Below, in pieces: positions 25,075 through 33,480 of a stretch of 64,000 nt of DNA. Under the pieces are notes generated by a model, which saw only the letters and a program-made list of their open reading frames with translations, ran no database searches and had not been told where the DNA came from. Positions within the stretch are counted from its first letter, which is position 1, and each line of letters starts with the position of its first letter. A program made the translations under genes and the position numbers. This DNA comes from Caldisericales bacterium (GTDB lineage Bacteria; Caldisericota; Caldisericia; JAAYUI01). The stretch covers positions 62,001-126,000 of the forward strand of contig JAKIZT010000006.1 of NCBI GenBank assembly GCA_022707885.1, written 5' to 3'.

Positions 25075-27142
25075 GGTCCTCTTGGTAACAATAGCTATAA
25101 TGTTGGCATTTGCATTACCGGTGATGGCCGCAAGTGCCCCGGCAGCAGTAAAAAGGACCCAAACAGTCTACGCTGTGCTGGACTGGAACGGAAAACCGAT
25201 TGAAGAATCTGTTGTAAACTGGCTCCGTGTCGAAGGAACAGGCAAAATGAAAATCCAGGACAAACCTGAAATTTCTGATGTAATATCGCTTGATCCAGGC
25301 ATGAAACCTGAAATTGTTGGCCACGATATAACATGGGAGTTTGATTCCAAAGGGCAGAAAGATATCTTCTATACAGGCAAAACAGACAAGCCGCTGCCAA
25401 TAACTTTTGATGTGGAATTGCTACTGGATGGCAAAAAGATAAAACCGGAGCAAACAATTGGTAAAAAAGGCAAAATAACCCTCTCGATGTCTTTTACAAA
25501 CAAACTGCCAAAAACTGTCGATTTGAGCTGGAAAGAGGGTGACAAAACAGTCACCAAAGAAAAAACTCTCTATCAACCAATGACCGTAATGGTGCAAGCT
25601 GAAATACCAGTGGATTCCTATAGCTCTCTTGAAGCAAAGGATGCCATGTCGATGACCATTGGGAGCCGCAAAAGGATCATCTGGACGCTCCTTCCAAGTC
25701 CAGACGGAAAAGCCGTGCTCGAATATTCAAGTGATTCGGTGACGTTGCCATCTGTCCAGATATCTATCCTGCCAAGAATTCCTGACATCACGATACCCAA
25801 CATCGACCCTGCAATCCAGGACCTTCTGGCATCTGTTGCTGATAACACCGACCTTCTCGACATGGCTGGAACAGAGATAAACCTCGATCCAGATAAAATA
25901 TTGTCCCAGCTTGTATCCCTTCAGTCTCTCCTTGATGCCTCAAAACAGGCGATCGACGACTCAAAAAAACAGGTTTCTGACCTGACAAAGTCTTTCTCTG
26001 ATCTCGAAAAGGGGCTCAAAGAGCTTGCCAGCGGAGCAGACAACCTTTCCCAGCTGAGCAAGGGTCACAAGCAGGTCGTTGAGACAATGAAGCAGGGGCT
26101 TGATTCCAATACCAGCGGCCTGACAGAGAGTATTTCCGTGCTCCAGAACTCAGCAAATTCTGCAAGCAAATCCTCCAGGGAGCTGTTTGTTTCAAGAACC
26201 ACACTTGACGACACTCTGTCATCACTTTCAAAGCTAAAATCCCAAACCAGCGACAGGGATCTTCTGGACAAACTTTCAGAAATAGAGGCTTCGCTAAAGA
26301 TTGTCGGCCAAAAAATCGATTCTGCAAAACAGGAGTCCGACAAGGCATCACAAAATCTAAAAGTGCTGATGGATGGTGGAACCATCGGAGGCAAGGACAT
26401 ACCGTCAATATCTTCCATGCCGGAAAGCCTCAAATTGCTCGACCAGACACTAACCGCCCTCATCTCCGGGGGAGAGGTCATGAGCGTCCAGATGCCAGGA
26501 ATAAACACAACCATTGACGGGCTTAACGCAATATCTTCTGGCCTGAACACAATAATCAAGGGTGGGGATGTCGGCGGGACAAAAACACCGCCACTTTCTG
26601 AAATACCGGCCCTGATAACAAAAAACCTCTCACAGTTTGATGTTCTGGTTTCAGGCGGAACATTCCATGGAGTCAAGGTGCCAAGCCAGAAAGAAATCCT
26701 CTCAATGATTGGCGATTTCAGGAAAATGGCCGAAGATTTTGGCCCACAATCAGACAGATTGCTGGAACTTGGAAAAAAGTTACAGCAGGCCATTGAACGC
26801 AATGGCGGGAAAGAGAAAGTCCAGAAGGCGATGGACGAATCAAAACAGCTCCTGTTCGGTGGCCAGGCGGAACTGGACAAGATGAAGGAGATGGAGCAGA
26901 ACTACAAATCATTTGTGGGCGAAACACCAGGCGCCGAGAGCTCTGTCCTTTTTGTCGCAAAACTGAACGAGGTCACAATTGAAAAAGCCAAAGAAAACAA
27001 TGTAAAAGCGCAAAACACCACTCCATTCTATGAAGATATAAATAAATATAAGTATTACATACTTATTGCTGCTATTGCTATCATAATAGCATCAATATTT
27101 ATCAATATGGCATATAAGAGGAAACATAAAGAGCAAAGTTGA
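25067..27142 (+). CDS. Exported, membrane-anchored coiled-coil protein, partner of the MMPL transporter
   Basis: Not a family I can name. The 691-aa protein has a signal peptide (residues 1-21, cut after VMA). A beta-rich domain runs to about residue 235. A long Ser/Asp/Lys-rich helical region with repeated 'GG...(I/V)...P' segments spans about residues 245-640 (GGTIGGKDIPSI, GGDVGGTKTPPL, GGTFHGVKVPSQ). One transmembrane helix sits at the C-terminus (about 665-683), followed by a basic tail. The shape recalls YhgE/Pip-like partners of MMPL exporters in Gram-positive bacteria. The 8-bp overlap with the transporter gene argues for a joint complex that spans the wall space. Confidence 0.7.
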   Translation: MRKVLLVTIAIMLAFALPVMAASAPAAVKRTQTVYAVLDWNGKPIEESVVNWLRVEGTGKMKIQDKPEISDVISLDPGMKPEIVGHDITWEFDSKGQKDIFYTGKTDKPLPITFDVELLLDGKKIKPEQTIGKKGKITLSMSFTNKLPKTVDLSWKEGDKTVTKEKTLYQPMTVMVQAEIPVDSYSSLEAKDAMSMTIGSRKRIIWTLLPSPDGKAVLEYSSDSVTLPSVQISILPRIPDITIPNIDPAIQDLLASVADNTDLLDMAGTEINLDPDKILSQLVSLQSLLDASKQAIDDSKKQVSDLTKSFSDLEKGLKELASGADNLSQLSKGHKQVVETMKQGLDSNTSGLTESISVLQNSANSASKSSRELFVSRTTLDDTLSSLSKLKSQTSDRDLLDKLSEIEASLKIVGQKIDSAKQESDKASQNLKVLMDGGTIGGKDIPSISSMPESLKLLDQTLTALISGGEVMSVQMPGINTTIDGLNAISSGLNTIIKGGDVGGTKTPPLSEIPALITKNLSQFDVLVSGGTFHGVKVPSQKEILSMIGDFRKMAEDFGPQSDRLLELGKKLQQAIERNGGKEKVQKAMDESKQLLFGGQAELDKMKEMEQNYKSFVGETPGAESSVLFVAKLNEVTIEKAKENNVKAQNTTPFYEDINKYKYYILIAAIAIIIASIFINMAYKRKHKEQS

Positions 27143-27202
27143 TACAATATATCAAATATTATCATATTATGAGATAAGATATCTAATAATGCTTCAAAAC
27201 AT

Positions 27203-27240
27203 AAAGCGACCTCTTCAAATTTGCAAGGAGGCCGCTTTTT
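27203..27240. terminator. Bidirectional terminator
   Basis: Stem of AAAGCGACCTC with GAGGCCGCTTT, T-rich on both strands, between two convergent operons. Confidence 0.8.
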
Positions 27241-27254
27241 AATATCGTGTTTAT

Positions 27255-29858
27255 CTAGAACACATAATCATCCGGCGGGGTATAGGTGATCCTTATATGC
27301 TTTGTCTCGTGGTACCACTCGACGTTGGCGCCAAACGCCTGGGAAATAAACCTGATTGGCACAAGAGTTCCGCCTTCTTCAATCGAAGGTGCAACGTCAA
27401 GGCTGACCATCTTGCCATTTACAATTGCCTCTTTTTTGCCTATCCAGAGGATTATCGTGTCATCAAAGCGGTTTATGGTAACTTTTTTTGTGGTTGCTTC
27501 CCACTGCACCTTGCACCCGAAGGATTCTGATACAAATCTTATTGGAACAAGCGTTCTCTCATTTCTTATGCGTGGTGCCTGGTCTAGATCGACTTTTATC
27601 GAGCCAATGCTTGCCCTCTTCACGCCAACATCAAGCTCCAGCACAATGCTTGGCTGGGTCTCCACCCTGGCCTCGACGCGGACATCCTGGCATATCTTTC
27701 CCTGGGCCGAAATGGTCATGTAGCCAAGGACTGAGGAAACACCGGGGAGTTCCGAAGCCGCTATGGTGGCTATTCCGGTGACCTCTCCGCCCTTCGTTTT
27801 GAACGTGGCCGGCGATACCCTCAACCATCTCTTGTCGGTTTTGATTACACCAGATATTTCCTTGTCAGTATCAAAGGTGAGTGTGAAATCGATTGACACC
27901 TCCCTGCCTCTCGGAATAAAACCAAAATCAAGCGCTATAGGGTCAACTTTGATGCAGGGTGGCGGGGTTCCAGGCAATTCCTCTTCAGGCACAATGACCT
28001 TTATGACTGATTTGAGGGTCTTTCCGATTATGTTTACAGAAACAACAACTTCACTGGGCCCTTTTGGCAATTTTGCCGGGTCAACAGTGGCAACGATGTC
28101 CATTCCATTGTTCCCGCCGATTGTTCCCGAGTCAGGGAAAACCGCGCAAGCCTCGGATGAGCCTCTGGCAATAAAATCGGCCAGTTCACCATTTTTTTGT
28201 GTGAGTCTGAGCTTGAAATTCGTCTTTCCAGTTATCTTCCCGTGATCAATCAATGCGGGATCAAGCAGAACTTCCACTTCCGGTCGCGGCAGCTTGACTT
28301 CAAGGGTATCAGAAACAATCAGCGGCTCATAAGTCACATCACTCTCGGCCGTTGCGCTAGCATCGATTAGCGTGAGACCATGTTTTCCTGGAACAAGGGG
28401 CTCAACCTCTAGCTCCAGAATCATGCCCTTCCCGCTTGCGGGATATGCTGGGCCAATCTCAAAAACAACCTCTCCATCGCTCTCACGGGCCGTCGTCTCA
28501 GGATTGGAACCATCATGGGAGAAGAACTGGCCTGGCTCGTATCCTGTATACTTGATGCTTGACTGGTCAAAAGCAAATGCGAATTTGAGCCCGGTTATGT
28601 TTTGTGCGTCCTCAATGAGTATGGGTATTTTCACCTTCTGCCCGACAAATGCTGACTGGGGGCAATCAATTTTAAGAATGGGCGTCTTTGGTTCGGGATC
28701 AACAACCACCTCGCCACCACCGCCACCTTCGCCCTTTGGGCCAAGGCAAACAACTTCACCTGTTGAACAGGAAATGATTATTCTGTCCCAAAAAACCAGC
28801 GGTTGTGCTGTTGGAATTGCTCCTAAAACAATTTTTTCAACAAACTTGCCATTTTCAGAATCCAGGATAGTGACGCTGCCATCCTCACACCCAAAAACCA
28901 CCTTGCCGGATGCGACAACAGGCGAACAGGTTACTCTCGAGGAAGCATTATATTCCCAGTCCTGGTTGCCATTCGCGCCATTAAGACAATATAATTTGCC
29001 TGAATCAGTCCCAAAGAAAACATTTATTCCATCGGTGCACGGCATGGTTGTTACTTTGCCGATATCATCTCTTGTCCAGGAAATTTTCAAATCCTTATAT
29101 TCAAATGCAAGATGCAAACTTGAAATACCCGCTGAACTTGGAATCAGGAGATGGTTGTCAAAGATCATTGGAGCAGCAGATGGAGACGAACCAATTTCCC
29201 ATTTCCATTCAATGTTTCCATTCGAATCGTTCACCGCATAAAGGTTGTTGTCATCAGCAAGAACATATATCAAACCGCCGTAAGCAACCGGGGCAATCTG
29301 GATGTCAGAGGCTATTGCCGCAGTCCAGTTTGTGTTTCCTGTATATGCATCGACACAGACAAGATTGTTTTTTGAACCTGTTGTTCCAAAAATCACCATA
29401 GTTGCGTTATCAACGCCGGACGATCTTGAACCCTTGCCTTCGATGAGTGTTGAATAAACTTCGGAACCGCTTAAATCTCTTCCATATATGTGTCCATCAG
29501 TGCAGGCACCAATTATCCTTCCACCAGACAAAACAGGGGTTTGGGGCATGCCTTTGGCAAAATCATGCCTGAAAACCACTCTTCCATCTTGTGGATCAAG
29601 ACAGAAAAAAGCTCCTGAATCGTCAATTCTTGTGCCACAAGAAAGATATATCTTGCTGCCATCAGTAAGCGGGGCGCTATAAGTCGGGATTCCCAGTGAT
29701 TTTCTCCATGTCTGTTCCAGGGGTGATTGCGGAATGGCAGAAGCCTCCCCTTCATGAAGGGGGTTTCCACCCAGCATCGGCCAGTGAAGTATCTGGGCCA
29801 TGGCGACAAAGGGTGCCAGGCTTAAAAACAGCGCCAAAAACAAGGCAATTTTTTTCAT
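27255..29858 (-). CDS. Secreted PQQ-propeller / cohesin-like / BACON-like / stalk-domain protein
   Basis: An 867-aa secreted mosaic. Signal peptide 1-22. PQQ-like beta-propeller about 25-380, with repeated 'GxxYxLDxxxG' blades. A GEGGGGG linker. A cohesin-like domain about 392-525: opens ILKIDCPQSAFVGQKVKI, contains GLKFAFAFDQSSIKY, and ends in VSDTLEV. Two BACON-like modules follow, the second about 635-730 (DPIALDFGFIPRGREVSI). A C-terminal stalk domain (740-865) has two copies of the 'TLVPIRFVSE-FG-V-W' repeat. The start at 29858 has GGAGG upstream. Not enzymatic by any motif I see; a structural or binding role is likely. Its cohesin may bind the dockerin-like protease encoded at 39.5-41.1 kb. 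Confidence 0.82.
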   Translation of the reverse strand: MKKIALFLALFLSLAPFVAMAQILHWPMLGGNPLHEGEASAIPQSPLEQTWRKSLGIPTYSAPLTDGSKIYLSCGTRIDDSGAFFCLDPQDGRVVFRHDFAKGMPQTPVLSGGRIIGACTDGHIYGRDLSGSEVYSTLIEGKGSRSSGVDNATMVIFGTTGSKNNLVCVDAYTGNTNWTAAIASDIQIAPVAYGGLIYVLADDNNLYAVNDSNGNIEWKWEIGSSPSAAPMIFDNHLLIPSSAGISSLHLAFEYKDLKISWTRDDIGKVTTMPCTDGINVFFGTDSGKLYCLNGANGNQDWEYNASSRVTCSPVVASGKVVFGCEDGSVTILDSENGKFVEKIVLGAIPTAQPLVFWDRIIISCSTGEVVCLGPKGEGGGGGEVVVDPEPKTPILKIDCPQSAFVGQKVKIPILIEDAQNITGLKFAFAFDQSSIKYTGYEPGQFFSHDGSNPETTARESDGEVVFEIGPAYPASGKGMILELEVEPLVPGKHGLTLIDASATAESDVTYEPLIVSDTLEVKLPRPEVEVLLDPALIDHGKITGKTNFKLRLTQKNGELADFIARGSSEACAVFPDSGTIGGNNGMDIVATVDPAKLPKGPSEVVVSVNIIGKTLKSVIKVIVPEEELPGTPPPCIKVDPIALDFGFIPRGREVSIDFTLTFDTDKEISGVIKTDKRWLRVSPATFKTKGGEVTGIATIAASELPGVSSVLGYMTISAQGKICQDVRVEARVETQPSIVLELDVGVKRASIGSIKVDLDQAPRIRNERTLVPIRFVSESFGCKVQWEATTKKVTINRFDDTIILWIGKKEAIVNGKMVSLDVAPSIEEGGTLVPIRFISQAFGANVEWYHETKHIRITYTPPDDYVF

Positions 29859-29907
29859 CAAAATCCTCCATTGGCAATACACTTAGCTTCAGTCAATGGT
29901 TTAACTG

Positions 29908-29935
29908 TTGACATGCATACCATGAAGGCTAAAAT
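29908..29935 (+). promoter_or_regulatory. Promoter of tRNA-Gln / glmU
   Basis: TTGACA (29908-29913) and TAAAAT (29930-29935), 16-base spacer, 24 bases before the tRNA. Confidence 0.75.
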
Positions 29936-29959
29936 TTATCTGCCGTATCAAATTTTCGT

Positions 29960-30034
29960 TGGGGAGTCGCCAAGCGGTAAGGCATCAGCCTTTGGAGCTG
30001 ACACTCGCAGGTTCGAATCCTGCCTCCCCAGCCA
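29960..30034 (+). tRNA. tRNA-Gln (TTG)
   Basis: A 75-nt cloverleaf with encoded CCA. The acceptor TGGGGAG pairs fully with CTCCCCA; the anticodon loop is CTTTGGA and the T-loop TTCGAAT. glmU begins only 13 bases later, so the tRNA and glmU are probably cut from one transcript. Confidence 0.96.
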
Positions 30035-30047
30035 AAAATGGAGACAT

Positions 30048-31394
30048 ATGGAAATCTCAGCACTCATTCTTGCGGCAGGCGCCGGAGTCAGGATGAAATC
30101 CAAGACACCCAAGGTGTTACATCAAATCCTTGGAAGACCAATGATATCCTATGTGCTCGATTGCGTCAGGTCGCTTGGCATAGAAAAAATTGGCGTGGTG
30201 GTAGGGGTTGGAGCAAAAGAGGTAATGGAGGAACTTGGAGATTCGTATTCCTACATTCCCCAGCCATCCCAGCTCGGAACAGGTGACGCTGTCATAAAAG
30301 CCAGAACAACCTTTGAAGGTCAAAGTGGTTATTTGTTTGTTCTGTGCGGCGATACGCCACTTCTTAGGCCAGCAACCTTAAAATCAATGATAGACCTGGC
30401 CGAGGCCGAGAAACCATCCTGTGTAATGCTCACCGCAAAGGTCCCGGACCCAACCGGATACGGAAGGATAATCAGGGACAACTGGGGCGCCATAAAAGAC
30501 ATAGTCGAGGAAAGGGATGCCAAACCTGAAGAAAAGATGATAGCCGAAGTAAATGCAGGCGTTTATCTTTTCAAGATGGAAGATCTCTGGCCAGCCCTCG
30601 ACAAAATCACGCCAGATAACGACCAGAAAGAATATTATCTGACCGATGTTATAGAAATCCTCTTCCAGCAGGAAAAAACAACCGTAAGCGTCAGATCCAC
30701 CGACCTTGACGAATACAGGGGAATCAATGATAGATGGCAGCTTGCGGAAATCACAGGCAATCTTTTAATCAAAAGGTTAAAAGATTTAGCAATGTCTGGG
30801 GTAACCATAATTGATCCCGGCTCAACATACATTGAGGCAAGCGTAGATATAGCACCAGACGTAATAATCTACCCCCAGACCTACCTCGCTGGGAAAATGA
30901 GCATCGGTGAAGGCTGCGAAATTGGCCCGTTTGTTTTTCTGAACGGCAAGAAAGACGGCATAACAATAGGTGACAATGTCAAAGTAGGGCCTTTCGTAAG
31001 GATGCGCCCGCTTGTCGAAGTTGAGGACAGCGCAACAATAGGTTGCTTCATTGATCTCAAAAAGTCAAAAATAGGCAAAGGATCAAAGGTCCCACACCTT
31101 ACCTATCTGGGTGACTGTGAAGTCGGCGAAAAAACAAACATTGGCGCCGGAACAATAACTTGCAATTATGACGGCACAAACAAATCCAAAACAAAGATCG
31201 GCAACAATGTTTTTATCGGCTCGGACACAATGCTGGTGGCACCAGTTGAAATAGGTGATGGTGCATACACCGGCGCCGGTTCTGTAATCACAAAAAATGT
31301 CCCTGAAGATTCACTTGCAATTGAAAGAAGCCCAATGGTCATAAAAGAGGGCTGGGCCAAAAAGAAAAAAGAGCAAAATGGAGGGGGAAAATGA
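30048..31394 (+). CDS. glmU: Bifunctional N-acetylglucosamine-1-phosphate uridyltransferase / glucosamine-1-phosphate acetyltransferase
   Basis: Makes UDP-GlcNAc for peptidoglycan in two steps. In the 448-aa protein, the N-terminal nucleotidyltransferase (1-225) has LILAAGAGVRMKSKTPKVLH, PSQLGTGDAV and the LCGDTPLL motif. The C-terminal left-handed beta-helix (about 250-440) has hexapeptide repeats and VPHLTYLGDCEVGEKTNIGAGTITCNYDG. The start at 30048 is the first ATG after the tRNA, with GGAG 4 bases upstream. Overlaps prs by 4 bp. Confidence 0.96.
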   Translation: MEISALILAAGAGVRMKSKTPKVLHQILGRPMISYVLDCVRSLGIEKIGVVVGVGAKEVMEELGDSYSYIPQPSQLGTGDAVIKARTTFEGQSGYLFVLCGDTPLLRPATLKSMIDLAEAEKPSCVMLTAKVPDPTGYGRIIRDNWGAIKDIVEERDAKPEEKMIAEVNAGVYLFKMEDLWPALDKITPDNDQKEYYLTDVIEILFQQEKTTVSVRSTDLDEYRGINDRWQLAEITGNLLIKRLKDLAMSGVTIIDPGSTYIEASVDIAPDVIIYPQTYLAGKMSIGEGCEIGPFVFLNGKKDGITIGDNVKVGPFVRMRPLVEVEDSATIGCFIDLKKSKIGKGSKVPHLTYLGDCEVGEKTNIGAGTITCNYDGTNKSKTKIGNNVFIGSDTMLVAPVEIGDGAYTGAGSVITKNVPEDSLAIERSPMVIKEGWAKKKKEQNGGGK

Positions 31395-32347
31395 TAAAAA
31401 TATTCTCTGGTTCTGCCAATCAGATGCTTGCCAACGAAGTTTGTGAACATGTTGATGTTCCTCTTTCCAAGATGAACATAATGAAATTTGCAGATGGTGA
31501 AACAAAGTGCTGGCCAGGAGAGAATGTCAGGGGTTACGATGTTTTCGTCATCCAGCCGACAAATCCGCCAGCCGACAACCTGATGGAGCTGCTGATAATG
31601 ATTGATGCTCTGAAGAGGGCCTCGGCAAACTCAGTCAATGTAATCATTCCCTACTACGGTTATGCAAGACAGGACAGGAAATCCCAGGCCAGAGAGCCAA
31701 TAACAGCCAAACTGGTAGCTGACATACTGACAGTCGCGGGTGCCACAAGGACAATGACCATTGATTTGCATGCTAACCAGATTCAGGGTTTTTTTGATAT
31801 TCCATTTGACAATCTCACTGCAATGATGATTTTTAAAGATTATTTTGAAAGCATCGGGATCAAAAACCCCGTTGCAGTTTCAGATATTGGTGGCGTTACC
31901 AGGGCAAATATTTTTGCAAACAGTATGAGCGGCACAGTCGCAGTGTTTGCAAAAACACGCCCAAAACCAGATGTTGTTGAATCACTCTACTTTATCGGCG
32001 ATGTAAAAGACAAAGATGTAATATTTGTTGATGACATTGTCCAGACAGGTGGCACCATGGTAACGGCGGCCTACGAGGCTCATAAAAATGGCGCAAAAAG
32101 AATTTTCGCCTGTGCAACACACGGCCTTCTTGGCGGCAATGCCGTAGAGAAAATAAACCAGTCGCCAATAATAGAGCTTGTAATAACCAACACCATTGCC
32201 ATCCCGCAGGAAAAACGGGCAGGAAAAATTAAGGTCCTCTCCGTTGCACCCTTGATTGCCGAGGCAATTATCCGTATAAGAGACCATCGTTCGATTTCGG
32301 AACTGTTCAATGTTCCGGTGGGCGAACGAAGAATCCCAGGACTATAA
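31391..32347 (+). CDS. prs: Ribose-phosphate pyrophosphokinase
   Basis: Makes PRPP from ribose 5-phosphate and ATP. The 318-aa protein has YYGYARQDRKSQAREPITAKLVADIL with the catalytic flexible loop, TIDLHANQIQGFFDIP, and the PRPP-binding VIFVDDIVQTGGTM. glmU-prs-rplY(ctc) is the usual Gram-positive gene order. Confidence 0.96.
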   Translation: MIKIFSGSANQMLANEVCEHVDVPLSKMNIMKFADGETKCWPGENVRGYDVFVIQPTNPPADNLMELLIMIDALKRASANSVNVIIPYYGYARQDRKSQAREPITAKLVADILTVAGATRTMTIDLHANQIQGFFDIPFDNLTAMMIFKDYFESIGIKNPVAVSDIGGVTRANIFANSMSGTVAVFAKTRPKPDVVESLYFIGDVKDKDVIFVDDIVQTGGTMVTAAYEAHKNGAKRIFACATHGLLGGNAVEKINQSPIIELVITNTIAIPQEKRAGKIKVLSVAPLIAEAIIRIRDHRSISELFNVPVGERRIPGL

Positions 32348-32360
32348 GAAGGAGTAAGAC

Positions 32361-32987
32361 ATGCAGAGAGTATCACTTAAAGCTGAGGAAAGAGGAGACA
32401 CCAAGGGCCACAATGCACAGCTCAGGGCCCAGGGAACCATCCCAGCCGTGATTTATGGTAAAGGCATGCAAGGCTCCAAGCCCGTCCAGGTAAACGAGAA
32501 AGAATTTGTTCTTCTCTCGAGGAAAGGGCTTTCGACGCTTTTGTTTGACCTAGACATAAACGGCACAAAGAGGACCGCCCTTGTGAAGGAGTGCCAGATG
32601 CACGTAATCACAAGAAGGGTCCAGCACATTGACTTCTACACCGTAAAACTCGATGAACCAATCGAAGTCACACTGCCAGTAAGACTCATTGGCGATGCAA
32701 AGGGTGTAAAAGTCGGCGGAAGACTTGAGCAGAGGCTTTACAAGATAAAGGTCCAAGCACTTCCAGAAAAGATACCAAACGAAATCGTGGTTGATGTAAC
32801 AGAATTCGATCTTGGAACCCTGCTCCACGTCAGAAGCCTGACGGCACCTGAAGGAATGGTCTTTACCACCTCACCAGATGCAATGATCCTTACAATCAAG
32901 GCTCCGAAGGCCGCAGCAGAAGCAGAGACACCAGCTGCCGGCGAAACAACACCAGCAGCAGCACCAGCCACAACCCCTCAACAGTGA
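32361..32987 (+). CDS. rplY: 50S ribosomal protein L25/general stress protein Ctc
   Basis: 5S-rRNA-binding ribosomal protein. The 208-aa reading has the L25 beta-barrel (about 1-95; RAQGTIPAVIYGKG, RRVQHIDFYTV) and the C-terminal TL5-type domain (about 100-185), then an Ala/Pro/Thr-rich tail. AAGGAG lies before the ATG. It follows prs by 13 bp. Confidence 0.94.
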   Translation: MQRVSLKAEERGDTKGHNAQLRAQGTIPAVIYGKGMQGSKPVQVNEKEFVLLSRKGLSTLLFDLDINGTKRTALVKECQMHVITRRVQHIDFYTVKLDEPIEVTLPVRLIGDAKGVKVGGRLEQRLYKIKVQALPEKIPNEIVVDVTEFDLGTLLHVRSLTAPEGMVFTTSPDAMILTIKAPKAAAEAETPAAGETTPAAAPATTPQQ

Positions 32988-32988
32988 A

Positions 32989-33426
32989 ATGATCTGGAAA
33001 CTCAACGGAGATTTTCTGGCCATCAGGCTTGATCCGGGCGATGATTTGCTTGAATGTGTAGGAGAGGCTGTAAATTCTTCCGGCATTGGTTCAGGGTTCA
33101 TTACATCATGTGTCGGGGCCCTGAAAAAAGCCAGGTTCACTTCGATCCTTTCAACTCCCGAGGGCTTCAAATACGCCCCGATGAGGGAAGTTGAGGGAGC
33201 AGTCGAGCTTCTTCTCGCATCGGGAAACATCGAGCCAAAAGAGGCTGGTGGAACAAAGGTTCACATTCATGCAATGCTTTGCATTGATGACCACGAGTTC
33301 ACCGGAGGCCACCTGGACGATCACGGCAACATCATTGGTGTCACCGCCGAGATACTGGTCGCAAAATTCCCTGGAATCATCAGGGAAACCCCCAAAGGGC
33401 CTTCTGCGCCAATAAAATTCAACTAG
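32989..33426 (+). CDS. PPC-domain (DUF296) DNA-binding-like protein
   Basis: A 145-aa protein consisting of one PPC/DUF296 domain: FLAIRLDPGDDLLECV, GIGSGFITSCVGALKKARF, and the metal-site histidines in KVHIHAMLCIDD and GGHLDDHG. In plants the domain sits in AT-hook proteins; bacterial stand-alone copies have no settled role. It begins one base after the rplY stop and has no clear ribosome site, so translation is probably coupled. Last gene of the operon. Confidence 0.88.
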   Translation: MIWKLNGDFLAIRLDPGDDLLECVGEAVNSSGIGSGFITSCVGALKKARFTSILSTPEGFKYAPMREVEGAVELLLASGNIEPKEAGGTKVHIHAMLCIDDHEFTGGHLDDHGNIIGVTAEILVAKFPGIIRETPKGPSAPIKFN

Positions 33427-33438
33427 CCTTAAACCATT

Positions 33439-33469
33439 AAAAAAGGCGCCCATGAAGGGCGCCTTTTTT
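33439..33469. terminator. Bidirectional terminator
   Basis: A 13-bp perfect stem (AAAAAAGGCGCCC) with a 5-base loop and T-runs on both strands, between convergent genes. Confidence 0.92.
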
Positions 33470-33480
33470 AATTTATGTGC

